From contig CM069594.1 in NCBI GenBank assembly GCA_035771175.1, forward strand, positions 10,602,620 through 10,666,619: 64,000 nucleotides of DNA, written 5' to 3'. A program made the translations under genes and the position numbers. Below the pieces are notes generated by a model. The model had not been told where the DNA came from. It did not search any database and saw only the letters and a program-made list of their open reading frames with translations. How positions within the stretch are numbered: the first letter of the stretch is position 1; each line of letters opens with the position of its first letter. This document shows positions 45,401 to 59,044 of this stretch, piece by piece. This stretch comes from Paratinospora sagittata (taxonomy: Eukaryota; Streptophyta; Magnoliopsida; Ranunculales; Menispermaceae).

Positions 45401-48120
45401 TATTGAAAGAGAGCAGGCTATAGCCGGTCGATATACACAAACCCGAGAGCTCGAGTTTTTCAGACTTTCCGTTAGCAGGTTAACAAGGCCTATTGTGCGC
45501 TATTGCTCATTTTACTAAAAATGGAAAGATCACGGCAACAGCTCTATTCCTAGTTATCAAAGGGGATAGCGCGCTGTAGACAATTTTTTAGAAAAACAAA
45601 TGTTTTATTATTAAACCCTATCAGCGTTCTATCAACACTGATAGTGCGCTAGTGCCTTATGGAAAGTTTTGGCAAATTGCTGGATAACCTTATTTTTGAA
45701 AAATTAATATTATGGCACTCAAGAACCATTCCATTGACTCAAAACACTTTGATATAAGATTAAACACTTTTAAATAATTCAAAACTCATTGAAATTATGA
45801 TTAAAAGATTTCGAAAAACATTTTTTCAAAATCAAATACTATATCGAACTGATTTTGAAGACTTTGCAATTTTAAGAGTTTTAGTGCTGAGATTAATCGG
45901 GAGGTTACCCTACACACCAAAGATCAAACTAATGCATTAGACATGAGATATGTCTTCCTTCTTCGAGCTTGATCTTTGTAAACTTCGATAGCTATTGTTT
46001 GATGTGTTGTTGATGATTAGTTGTAGCTCTCAGAAAAAAAAAAATACAGGTGATGTGTTCTCTTACCGAGAACACTTCATATACTTGCAAATTAAAACAA
46101 TAGATTGCCTATGGAAATCTCAGCACAAAAGGGATAAAATGAAGAACTTGCTAAATAATGATGTTATTTGCAAGACAATTAGCAAGTTTCATTCAGTTCG
46201 AAGGTTTTTTTGGGCAAATGCAAGATTCACGACTTTCTTCTATTTAAACACTCTTCGAAAGCCCAGTCTAACTTGCAAAAATTGTGTGTGTGGTATCTTT
46301 GAAAATTAGAGAATGAGTGTTTTGTAAAATTAGGAGTTGCAGGTTAAAGGGCAAGAGAGTACGAAATGATTTGAATTCAAAACATTGTTTAATCTAAAGT
46401 TGTTTTGGGCGTGCGAGACAGTGGGAATCATCTAGGTGTTAGTAGAGAATATTTCAGTTAAGATAACCTCGAAAAACTGTGTAAGGAATAGAAAAATCGA
46501 GGATGTGGAAGTGCCCACATTTTTCTCGTTAGAAATATCAGATTTTTGTCTCACACGTGGATAACGTGCTATTGGGTTGTGTAGCATGTTCTCTATTGAA
46601 AGATAGCAGGCTATAGCAGGTCGATATACACAAACCCGAGAGCACGATTTTTTCAGACTTTCCGTTAGCGGGTTATCAAGGCCTATTGTGCGCTATGGCT
46701 CATTTTACAAAAAATGTAAAGATCACGACAACAGCACTATTCCGAGTTATCAAAGGGGATAGCGCGCTGTAGACTATTTTTTAGAAAACACAAATGTTTT
46801 ATTATTGAACCCTATCAGCGTGCTATCAACACTGATAGTGCGCTAGTGCCTTATGTAAAGTTTTGGCAAATTGCCGGATAGCCTTATTTTTGAAAAATTA
46901 TTATTTTGACACTCAAGAACCATTCCATTGAATCAAAACACTTTGATATAAGATTAAACACTTTTAAATAATTTAAAAGTCATTGAAATTATGATTAAAA
47001 CATTTTGGAAAACATTTTTTCAAAATGAAATACTATATCGAAGTGATTTTGAAGACTTTGAAATTTTCAGAGTTTTAGTGCTGAGATTGATCGGGAGGTT
47101 ACCCTACACACCAAAGATCAAACTAATGCATTAGACATGAGATATGTCTTCGTTCTTCGACCTTGATCTTTGTAAACTTCGATAGCTATTGTTTGATGTG
47201 TTCTTGATGATTAGTTGTAGCTCTCAGAAAAATAAATACAGGTGATGTGTTCTCTTACCGAGAACACTTCATATACTAACAATTTCAAACAATAGATTGC
47301 CTATGGAAATCTCAGCACAAAAGGGATAAAATGAAGAACTTGCTAAATAATGATGTTATTTTCAAGACAGTTTGCATTTTGATTCAGTTTGAAGGTTGTT
47401 TGGGCAAATGCAAGAATCACGGCTTTCTTCTATTTAAACGCTATTCGGAAAGCATTGTCTAACTAGCAAAAATCGTGTGTGTTGTATCTTTGAAAATTAG
47501 AGAATGATTGTTTTGTAAAATTAGCAGTTGCAGGTTAAAGGGCAAGAGAATACGAAATGATTTGAATTCAAAACATTGTTTAATCTAATGTTGTTTTGGG
47601 CGTGCGAGACAATGGAAATCATCTAGGTGTTAGTAGAGAATATTTCAGTTAATATAACCTCGAAAAACCGTGAAAGGTATAGAAAAATCGAGCAAGTGGA
47701 AGTGCCCACATTTTTCTCGTTTGAAATACCATATTTTTGTCTCGAACGTGGATAGCGTGCTATTGGGTTGTGTATCATGTTCTCTGTTGAGATTTAGCAG
47801 GCTATAGTAGGTCGATATACACAAACCCGAGAGCTCGAGTTTTTCAGACTTTCCGTTAGCGTGTTATCAAGGCCAATTGTGCGTTATTGCCCATTTACTA
47901 AAAATGGAAAGATTACGGAAACAACTCTATAGCGAGTTATCAAACGGGATAGCGTGCCGTACACGATTTTTTAGAAAAACAAACGTTTTTTCATTGGACT
48001 CTATCAGCGTGCTACCAACACTGATAGTGTGCTAGTGCTCTCTGGAAAGTTTTGGAAAATTGCTGGATAACCTTATTTTTGAAAAATTAATATTTTGACA
48101 CTCAAGAACCATTCCATTGA
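42491..48120 (+). repeat. 1.19-kb satellite array, block with copies 20-24
   Basis: Starts with a copy joined after a deletion (GACTTTC directly to ATATACTTAC at about 42491). Phase marks at 43667, 44861, 46055 and 47247 give spacings of 1192-1194 bp. Copies 20-23 share private variants (TTACAAATTAAAAC or close forms, TTTTTTTGGGCAAATGCAAGATTCAC, TCTCACACGTGG), a sign of recent local amplification. The block ends at CCATTGA where an LTR fragment is joined. Confidence 0.94.
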
Positions 48121-48353
48121 TTCTGGCATGCGCCTGAACGTTCTGTCATGCGCCTGAACGTTCTATCATGCGCCTGAACGTTCTGGCATGCGCCTGAACG
48201 TTCTGCCATGCGCCTGAACGTTCTGGCATGCACCTGAACGTTCTGTCATTAGCCTGAACGTTCTGTCATGTGCCTCAACGTTCTGGCATGCGCCTGAACG
48301 TTCAGGTGTCGCCCAGATAGTAATTTTTTTTTGGTGAAATGCAGGGTATTACA
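48121..48353 (-). mobile_element. LTR fragment (U3 end) in the satellite
   Basis: The plus strand shows nine or more 20-bp units of the CGCCTGAACGTTCTGTCATG type, then GGTGAAATGCAGGGTATTACA, the terminal 230 bp or so of a chromovirus LTR. The right edge keeps the true LTR terminus; the left edge is cut within the U3 array. About 0.55 kb of satellite expected between the flanks is missing, so one deletion removed the rest of the LTR and neighbouring satellite. No TSD can be identified. Confidence 0.9.
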
Positions 48354-51300
48354 ACGTGTGTGTTGTTTCTTTGAAAATTAGAGAATGAGTGTTTTGTAAA
48401 ATTAGCAGTTGTAGGTTAAAGGGCAAGAGAGTACGAAATGATTTGAATTCAAAACATTGTTTAATCTAAAGTTGTTTTGGGCGTGCGAGACAATGGGAAT
48501 GATCTAGGTGTTAGTAGAGAATATTTCAGTTAACATAACCTCGAAAAACTGTGTAAGGAATAGAGAAATCGAGCAAGTGGAAGTGCCCACATTTTTCTTT
48601 TATGAAATATCAGATTTTTGTCTATGACGTGGATAACAAGCTATAGCAGGTCGATATACACAAACTCGAGAGCTTGAGTTTATCAGACTTTCCGATTGCG
48701 TGTTATCAAGGCTTATAGCGCGCTATTGCCCATTTTACTAAAAATTGAAAGATCACGGCAACAGCTCTATTGCGAGTAATCAATGGGGATAGCGCGCACT
48801 GTAGACAATTTTTTAGAAAAACAAATGTTTTATTTTTGAATCCTATCACCGTGTTAACAACACTGATAGTGCTCTAGTTCCTTCCGAAAAATTTCGGCAA
48901 ATTGCTGGATAGCCTTATTTTTGAAAATTTAATATTTTGAAACTCAAGAACCATTCCATTGACTCAAAACATTTTGATATAAGATTAAACACTTTTAAAT
49001 AATTGAAAACACATTGAAATTATGATTAAAACATTTCGAAAAACATTTTTTCAAAATGAAATACTATATTGAAGTCATTTTGAAGACTTTGAAATTTTCA
49101 GAGTTTTAGTACCGAGATTGATCGGGAGGTTACCCTACACACCAAAGATCAAACTAATGCATTAGACATGAGATATGTCTTCGTTCTTCGAGCTTGATCT
49201 TTGTAAACTTCGATAGCTATTGTTTGATGTGTTCTTGATGATTAGTTGTAGCTCTTAGAAAAATAAATACAGGTGATGTGTTCTCTTAGCGAGAACACTT
49301 CATATACTAACAATTTAAAACAATAGATTGCCTATGGAAATCTCTGCACAAAAGGGATAAAATGAAGAACTTGCTAAATAATGATGTTATTTTCAAGGCA
49401 GTTTGCATTTTGATTCAGTTCGAAGGTTGCTGGGGCAAATGCAAGAATCACGGCTTTCTTCTATTTACACGCTATTCGGAAAGCTCTGTCTAACTAGCAA
49501 AAATCGTGTGTTGTACCTTTGAAAATTAGAGAATGAGTGTTTTGTAAAATTAGCAGTTGCAGGTTAAAGGGCAAGAGAATACAAAATGATTTGAACTTAA
49601 AACATTGTTTAATCTAAAGTTGTTTTGGGCGTGCGAGACAGTGGGAATCATCTAGTTGTTAGTAGAGAATATTTCAGTTAAGATAACCTCGAAAAACTGT
49701 GTAAGGTATAGAAAAATTGAGCAAGTGGAAGTGCCCACATTTTTCTAGTTAGAAATACCATATTTTTGTCTCGGACGCGGATAGCGTGCTATTGCGTTGT
49801 GTATCATGTTCTCTTTTGAGATATAGCAGGCTATAGTAGGTCGATATACACAAACCCGAGAGCTCGAGTTTTTTAGACTTTTTGTTAGCGTGTTATCAAG
49901 GCCTATTGTGCGTTATTGCCCATTTTACTAAAAATGGAAAGACCACAGAAACAACTCTATAGCGAGTTATCAAACGGGATAGCGTGCAGTAGACAATTTT
50001 TTAGAAAAACAAATGTTTTATTATTGAACTCTATCAGTGTGCTACCAACACTGATAGTGCACTAGTAGTGCTTTCTGGAAAATTTTGGCAAATTGCTGGA
50101 TAGCCTTAATTTTGAAAAATTAATTTTTTGACACTCAAGAACCATTCCATTGACTCAAAACACTTTGATATAAGATTAAACACTTTTAAATAATTCAAAA
50201 CTCATTGAAATTATGATTAAAACATTTCGGAAAACATTTTTTCAAAATGAAATACTATATCAAAGTGATTTTGAAGACTTTGAAATTTTTAGAGTTTTAG
50301 TGCTGAGATTGATCGGGAGGTTACCCTACACACCAAAGATCAAACTAACGCATTAGACATGAGATATGTCTTCGTTCTTCGAGCTTGATCTTTGTAAACT
50401 TCGATAGCTATTGTTTGATGTGTTCTTGATGATTAGTTGTAGCTCTCAGAAAAATAAATACAGGTGATGTGTCCTCTTAGCGAGAACACTTCATATACTA
50501 ACAATTTAAAACAATAGATTGCCTATGGAAATCTCAGCACAAAAGGGATAAAATGAAGAACTTGCTAAATAATGATGTTACTTTCAAAGCAGTTTGCATT
50601 TTGATTCAGTTCGAAGGTTGCTTGGGCAAATGCAAGAATCACGGCTTTCTTCTATTTAAACGCTATTCGGAAAGCTCTGTCTAACTAGCAAAAAAAGTGT
50701 GTGTTGTACCTTTGAAAATTAGAGAATGAGTGTTTTGTAAAATTAGCAGTTGCAGGTTAAAGGGCAAGAGAATACGAAATGATTTGAATTCAAAACATTG
50801 TTTAATCTAAAGTTGTTTTGGGCGTGCGAGACAATGGGAATCATCTAGTTGTTAGTAGAGAATATTTCAGTTAAGATAACCTCGAAAAACTGTGTAAGGT
50901 ATAGAAAAATTGAGCAAGTGGAAGTGCCCACATTTTTCTCGTTAGAAATACCATATTTTTGTCTCGGACGCGGATAGCGTGCTATTGGGTTGTGTATCAT
51001 GTTCTCTTTTGAGATATAGCAGGCTATAGTAGGTCGATATACAAAAAACCCGAGAGCTCGAGTTTTTCAGACTTTTCGTTAGCGTGTTATCAAGGCCTAT
51101 TGTGCGTTATTGCCCATTTTACTAAAAATGGAAAGATCACAGAAACAACTCTATAGCGAGTTATCAAACGGGATAGCGTGCAGTAGACAATTTTTTAGAA
51201 AAACAAATGTTTTATTGTTGAACTCTATCAGCGTGCTACCAACACTGATAGTGTACTAGTAGTGCTTTCTGGAAAATTTTGGCAAATTGCTGGATAGCCT

Positions 51301-52870
51301 TATTTTTGAAAAATTAATATTTTGACACTCAAGAACCATTCCATTGACTCAAAACACTTTAATATAAGATTAAACACTTTTAAATAATTCAAAACTCATT
51401 GAAATTATGATTAAAACATTTCGGAAAAAAATTTTTCAAAATGAAATACTATATCAAAGTGATTTTGAAGACTTTGAAGTTTTTAGAGTTTTAGTGCTGA
51501 GATTGATAGGGAGGTTACCCTACACACCAAAGATCAAACTAATGCATTAGACATGAGATATGTCTTCGTTCTTCGACCTTGATCTTTGTAAACTTCGATA
51601 GCTATTGTTTGATGCGTTCTTGATGATTAGTTGTAGCTCTCAGAAAAATAAATACAGGTGATGTGTCCTCTTAGCGAGAACACTTCATATACTAACAATT
51701 TAAAACAGTAGATTGCCTATGGAAATCTCAGCACAAAAGGGATAAAATGAAGAACTTGCTAAATAATGATGTTACTTTCAAGGCAGTTTGCATTTTGATT
51801 CAGTTCGAAGGTTGCTTGGGCAAATGCAAGAATCACGGCTTTCTTCTATTTAAACGCTATTCGGAAAGCTCTGTCTAACTAGCAAAAAAAGTGTGTGTTG
51901 TACCTTTGAAAATTGGAGAATGAGTGTTTTGTAAAATTAGCAGTTGCAGGTTAAAGGGAAAGAGAATACGAAATGATTTGAATTCAAAACATTGTTTAAT
52001 CTAAAGTTGTTTTGGGCGTGCGAGACAATGGGAATCATCTAGTTGTTAGTAGAGAATATTTCAGTTAAGATAACCTCGAAAAACTGTGTAAGGTATAGAA
52101 AAATTGAGCAAGTGGAAGTGCCCACATTTTTCTCGTTAGAAATACCATATTTTTGTCTCGGACGCGGATAGCGTGCTATTGGGTTGTGTATCATGTTCTC
52201 TTTTGAGATATAGCAGGCTATAGTAGGTCGATATACACAAACCCGAGAGCTCGAGTTTTTCAGACTTTTCGTTAGCGTGTTATCAAGGCATATTGTGCGT
52301 TATTGCCCATTTTACTAAAAATGGAAAGATCACAGAAACAAACTCTATAGCGAGTTATCAAACGGGATAGCGTGCAGTAGACAATTTTTTAGAAAAACAA
52401 ATGTTTTATTATTGAACTCTATCAGCGTGCTACCAACACTGATAGTGCACTAGTAGTGCTTTATGGAAAATTTTGGCAAATTGCTGGATAGCCTTATTTT
52501 TGAAAAATTAATATTTTGACACTCAAGAACCATTCCATTGACTCAAAACACTTTGATATAAGATTAAACACTTTAAAATAATTCAAAACTCATTGAAATT
52601 ATGATTAAAACCTTTCGGAAAACATTTTTTCAAAATGAAATACTATATCGAAACGATTTTGAAGACTTTGCAATTTTCAGAGTTTTAGTGCTGAGATTGA
52701 TCGGGAGGTTACCTTACACATCAAAGATTAAACTAATGCATTAGACATGAGATATGTCTTCGTTCTTCGAGCTTGATCTTTGTAAACTTCGATAGCTATT
52801 GTTTGATGTGTTGTTGATGATTAGTTGTAGCTCTCAGGAAAAAAATAAAGGTGACGTGTTCTTGTTTGAT
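48354..52870 (+). repeat. 1.19-kb satellite array, block with copies 25-27
   Basis: Phase marks at 49278, 50469 and 51663 (1191 and 1194 bp). The three monomers are almost the same and share private variants: TTAGCGAGAACAC loop, CATATACTAACAATTT, GGACGCGGATAGCG, CTCTTTTGAGATATAGC and ACTAGTAGTGCTTT. They look like the youngest duplication in the window. Confidence 0.94.
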
Positions 52871-55800
52871 GTGTTCTCTTACCGAGAACATTTCATATAC
52901 TTAGAGTTTAAAACAATAGATAGCCTCCGGATATCTCGGCACAAAAGGGATGGAATGAAGAGCTTGCGAAATAATGAGGTTATCTTCAGGACAGTTTGCA
53001 ATTTTGACTCAAATCAAAGGTTGTTTGGGCAAATACAAGACTCATAACTTTCTTCTATTTAAACCCTCTACGGAAAGCTCAGTCTAACTTGCAAAAGTCG
53101 TGTGTGTTGTATCTTTGAAAATTAGAGAATGAGTGTTTTTCTAAAATTAGGAGTTGCAGGTTAAACAGCAAGAGAGTACGAAATGATTTAAATTCAAAAC
53201 ATTGTTTAATCTAAAGTTGTTTTGGGCGTGCGAGAGATGGGGAATCATCTAGGTGTTAGTAGAGAATATTTCAGTTAAGATAACCTCGAAAAACTGTGTA
53301 AGGAATAGAAAAATCGAGCGAGTAGAAGTGCCCACATTTTTCTCGTTAGAAATATCAGATTTTTGTCTCAGACGTGGATAGCGTGCTCTTGAGTTGTGTA
53401 TCATGTTCTGTACTGATAGATAGCAAGTTATAGCAGGTCGATATACACAAACCCGAGAGCTCCTGTTTTTCAGACTTTCCGGTAGCGTGTTATCAATGCC
53501 TATAGCGCCCTATTGCCCATTTTACTAAAAATGGAAAGATCATGGCAACAGCTTTATAGCAAGTAATCAAAGGGGAAAGCGCGGTATTGATAATTTTCTA
53601 GAAAAATAAATGTTTTATTATAGAACCCTATCAGCATGCTACCAACACTGATAATGCGCTAGTGCCTTCTGGAAAAATTTGGCAAATTGCTGGAAAGCCT
53701 TATTTTTGAAAAATTAATATTTTGCCACTCAAAAACCATTCTATTGACTCAAAACATATTGATATAATATGAAAAACTTTTAAATAATTCAAAACTCATT
53801 GAAATTATCATTAAAACCTTTCGGAAAACATGTTTTCAAAATGAAATACTTTATCGAAGTGATTTTGAAGACTTTGCAATTTTAAGAGTTTTCGTGCTGA
53901 TATTGATCGGGAGGTTACCCTACACACCAAAGATCAAACTAATGCATTAGACATGAGATATGTCTTCGTTCTTTGAGCTTGATCTTTGTATACTTCGATA
54001 GCTATTGTTTGATGTGTTGTTGATGATTAATTGTAGCTCCCACAAAAAAAAAAGACAGGTGATGTGTTCTTGTTTGATGTGTTCTCTTACTGAGAACGCT
54101 TCATATACTTACAGTTTAAAACAATAGATAGCCTATGGAAATCTCAGCACAAAAGGGATAAAATGAAGAACTTGCTGAATAATGAGGTTATTTGCAAGAC
54201 AGTTTGTAATTTGATTCAATTCGAAGGTTTTTTGGGCAAATGCAAGAATCACGACTTTCTTCTATTTAAACACTCTTCGGAAAGCTCAGTCTAACTTGCA
54301 AAAATCGTGTGCGTTATATCTTAGAAAATTAGAGAACAAGTGTTTTATAAAATTAGCAGTTGCAGGTTAAAGGGCAAGAGAGTACAAAACGATTTGAACT
54401 CAAAACATTGTTTAATCTAAAGTTGTTTTGGGCGTGCGGGACAATGGGAATCATCTAGGTGTTAGTAGAGAATATTTCAATTAAGAAAACCTCGAAAAAC
54501 TGTGCAATGAATAGAAAAATCGAGCAAATGGAAGTGCCCACATTTTTCTAGTTAGAAATATCAGATTTTTGCCTCCGACGTGGATAATGTGCTACTGGGT
54601 TATGTATCATGTTCTCCATTGACAGATAGCAGGCTATAGCAGATCGATATACACAAACCTAAGTGCTCGAGTTTCTCAGACTTTCCAATAGCGTGTTATC
54701 AACACCTATAGGATGCTATTGCCCATTTAACTAAAAAGGGAAAGGTCACGGCAACGGCTCTACAGCGAGTTATCAAAAGGGATGGCGCGCTGTAGATAAT
54801 TTTTTAGAAAAACAAATGTTTTATTATTGAACCCTATTAGCGTGCTATGAACACTGATAGTGTCCTAGTGCCTTCTGGAAAATTTTGGCAAATTGCTGGA
54901 TAGCCTTATTTTTCAAAAATTCATATTTTGACACTCAAGAACCATTCCATTAACTCAAAACACTTTGACATAAGATTAAACACTTTTAAATAATTCAAAA
55001 CTCATTGAAATTATGATTAAAACCTTTTGGAAAATATTTTTTCAACATGAAATACTATATCGAAGTAATTTTGAAGACTTTGCAATTTTCAGAGTTTTAG
55101 TGCTGAGATTGATCGGGAGGTTACCCTACACACCAAAGATCAAACTAATGCATTACAGAAGAGATATGTCTTCGTTCTTCAAGCTTGATCTTTGTAAACT
55201 TCAATAGCTATTGTTTGATGTGTTGATGATTAGTTGTAGCTCTCAGAAAAAAAAAATACAGGTGATGTGTTCTCTTATCGAGAACACTTCATATACTTAC
55301 AGTTTATTACAATAGATAGCCTAGGGAAATCTCAGCACAAAAGGGATAAAATGAAGAACTTGCTGAATAATGAGGTTATTTGCAAGACAATTTGTAATTT
55401 TGATTCAATTCTAAGGTTTTTTGGGCAAATGCAAGAATCACGACTTTCTTCTATTTAAACACTCTTCGGAAAGCTCAGTCTAACTTGCAAAAATCGTGTG
55501 TGTTGTATCTTTTAAAATTAGAGAATGAGTGTTTTATAAAATTAGCAGTTGCAGGTTAAAGGGCAAGAGAGTACAAAATGATTTGAACTAAAAACATTGT
55601 TTAATCTAAAGTTGTTTTGGGCATGCGAGATAATGGGAATCATCTAGGTGTTAGTAGAGAATATTTCAATTAAGATAACCTCGAAAAAGTGTGTGACGAA
55701 TAGAAAAATCGAGCAAATGGAAGTGCCCACATTGTTCTCGTTAGCAATATCAGATTTTTGTCTCAGATGTGGATAGGGTGCCATTGGGTTGTGTATCAAG

Positions 55801-58800
55801 AACCATTCCATTGACTCAAAACACTTTGACATAAGATTAAACACTTTTAAATAATTCAAAACTCATTGAAATTATGATTAAAACCTTTCGGAAAACATTT
55901 TTTCAAAATGAAATACTATATCGAAGTGATTTTGAAGACTTTGCAATTTTCAGAGTTTTAGTGCTGGGATTGATCGGGAGGTTACTCTACCAACCAAAGA
56001 TTAATCTAATGCATTAGACATGAGATATGTCTTCGTTCTTCGAGCTTGATCTTTGTAAACTTCGATAGTTATTGTTTGATGTGTTGTTGATGATTAGTTG
56101 TAGCTCTAAAAAAAAAATACAGGTAATGTGTTCTTGTTTGATGTGTTCTCTTACCAAGAACACTTCATATACTAACAGTTTAAAAATATAGATAGCCTAT
56201 GGAAATCTCAGCAAAAATGGAAAAAATGAAAAACTTGCTGAATAATGAGGTTATTTTCAAGCCAGTTTGCAATTTTGATTCAGTGCGAAGGTTGTTTGGG
56301 CAAATGCAAGAATCACGACTTTCTTCTATTTAAACACTCTTTGAAAAGGTCAGTCTAACTTGCAAAAATTGTGTGTGTTGTATCTTTGAAACTTAGAGAA
56401 TGAGTGTTTTATAAAATTAGCAGTTGCAGGTTAAAAGGGCAAGAGAGTACGAAATGATTTGAATTCAAAACATTGTTTAATCTAAAGTTGTTTTGGGCGT
56501 GTGAGACAATTGGAATCATCTAGGTGTTAGTAGAGAATATTTCAGTTAAGATAACCTTGGAAAACTGTATAAGGAATAGAAAAATCGAGAAACTGGAAGT
56601 GCCCACTTTTTGCTCGTTTGAAATATCAGATTTTTGTCTTAGACGTGGACAGGGTGCTATTGGGTTGTGTATCATTTCTCTATTGACAGATAGCAGGCTA
56701 TAACAGGTCAAAATACACAAACACGAGAGCTCGAGTTTTTCAGACTTTCCGATAACGTGCTATCAAGGCCTATAGCGCGCTATCGCCCATTTTACTAAAA
56801 ATGGAAATATCACGGCAAAAATTCCACAGCGAGTTATCAAAGGAGATGGCGCGCTATAGACAATTCATTAGAAAAACAAATCTTTTATTATTGAACCCTA
56901 TCAGCGTGCTATCAACACTGATAGTGCGCTAGTGCCTTCTGGAAAAATTTGGCAAATTGCTGGGTAGCCTTTTTTTTGAAAAATTCATATTTTGACACTC
57001 AAGAACCATTCCATTGACTCAAAACACTTTGATATAAGATTAAACACTTTTAAATAATTCAAAACTCATTGAAGTTATGATTAAAACCTTTCGGAAAACA
57101 TTTTTTCAAAATGAAATACTATATCGAAGTGATTTTGAAGACTTTGCAATTTTCAGAGTTTTAGTGTTGGGATTGATCGGGAGGTTACCCTACGCACCAA
57201 AGATCAAACTAATGCGTTAGACATGAGATATGTCTTCATTCTTCGAGCTTGATCTTTGTAAACTTCGATAGTTATTGTTTGATGTGTTGATGATTAGTTG
57301 TAGCTCTCAGAAAAAAAAAATATAGGTGATGTGTTCTTGTTTGATGTATTCTCTTACCAAGAACACTTCATATACTTATAGTTTAAAAATATAGATAGCT
57401 TATGGAAATCTCAGCACAAAAGGGATAAAAGGAAGAACTTGCTGAATAATGGGGTTATTTTCAAGACAGTTTGCAATTTTGATTCAGTGCAAAGGTTGTT
57501 TGGGCAAATGCAAGAATCATGACTTTCTTCTATTTAAACACTCTTCGGAAAGCTAAGTCTAACTTGCAAAAATCGTGTGTGTTGTATCTTTGAAAATTAG
57601 GGAAGGAGTGTTTTATAAAATTAGCAGTTGCAGGTTAAAATGGCAAGAGAGTACGAAATGATTTAAATTCAAAACATTATTTAATCTAAAGTTGTGTTAG
57701 GCGTGCGAGACAATGGGAATCATCTAGGTGTTAGTAGAGAATATTTGAGTTAAGATAGCCTCAAAAAATGGTGTAAGTAATAGAAAAATCGAGAAAGTGG
57801 AAGTGCCCACTTTTTTCTTGTTTGAAATATCATATTTTTGTCTCAAACGTGGATAGGGTGCTATTGGGTTGTGTATCATGTTCTCTATTGACAGATAGCA
57901 GGCTATAGCAGGTCGATATACACAAACTCGAGAGCTCAAGCTTTTCAGACTTTCCGATAGCGTGTTATCAAGGCCAATACCGCGCTATTGGCCATTTTAC
58001 TAAAAATGGAAATATCATGGCAGCAGCTTTACAACGAGTTATCAAAGGGGATGGCGCGCTGTAGACAATTTCTTAGAAAAACAAATGTTTTATTATTGAA
58101 CCCTATCAGCGTGCTATCAACACTAATAGTGCGCTAGTGCCTTCTGGAAAATTTTGGCAAATTGCTAGATAGCCTTATTTTTGAAAAATTAATATTTTGA
58201 AACTCAAGAAGCATTCCATTGACTCAAAACACTTTGATATAAGTTTAAACACTTTTAAATAATTCAAAACTCATTGAAATTATGATTAAAACCTTTCGGA
58301 AAATATTTTTTCAAAATGAAATACTATATCGGAGTGATTTTCAAAACTTTGCAATTTTAAGAGTTTTAGTGCTGAGATTGATCGGGAGGTTACCCTACAC
58401 ACCAAATATCAAAATAATGCATTAGACATGAGATATGTCTTCGTTCTTCGAGCTTGATCTTTGTAAACTTCGATAGCTATTGTTTGATGTGTTGTTGATG
58501 ATTAGTAATAGCTCTCAGAAAAAAAAAATACAGGTGATGTGTTCTTGTTTGATATGTTCTCTTACTGAGAACACTTCATAAACTTACAGCTTAAAACAAT
58601 AGATAGCCTATGGAAATCTCAACACAAAAGGGATAAAATGAAGAACTTGCTGAATAATGAGGTTATTTGCAAGATAGTTTGTTATTTTGATTCAATTCGA
58701 AGGTTTTTTGGGCGAATGCAAGAATCACGATTTTCTTCTTTTTAAACACTCTTCGAAATGCTCAGACTTTTCGATAGGGTGTTGTCAAGGCCTATAGCGC

Positions 58801-59044
58801 GCTATTGCCCATTTAACTAAAAATGGAAAGATCACGGCAACAGCTCTATAGCGAGTTATCAAAGGGGATGGCGCGCTGTAGACAATTTCTTAGAAAAACA
58901 AATGTTTATTATGGAACCCTATCAGAGTGTTATCAACACTGATAGTGCGCTAGTGCCTTCTGGAAAATTTTGGCAAATTGCTGGATAGCCTTATTTTTGA
59001 AAAATTAATATTTTGACACTCAAGAACCATTCCATTGACTCAAA
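52871..59044 (+). repeat. 1.19-kb satellite array, right block (copies 28-33)
   Basis: Phase marks at 52871, 54079, 55267, 56143, 57346 and 58554 (1208, 1188, 876, 1203, 1208 bp). Most copies keep the duplicated GTGTTCTTGTTTGATGTG segment at the hairpin, as in copy 5. The 876-bp monomer has lost its whole palindrome-rich part (GTGTATCA joined to AGAACC near 55798). The array ends at 59044 where the E3 LTR starts. Confidence 0.94.

Noticed and set aside
27879..59044. CRISPR-like regular repeats
   Set aside because: Units are 1.19 kb with no short direct repeat/spacer structure; this is a eukaryotic satellite.
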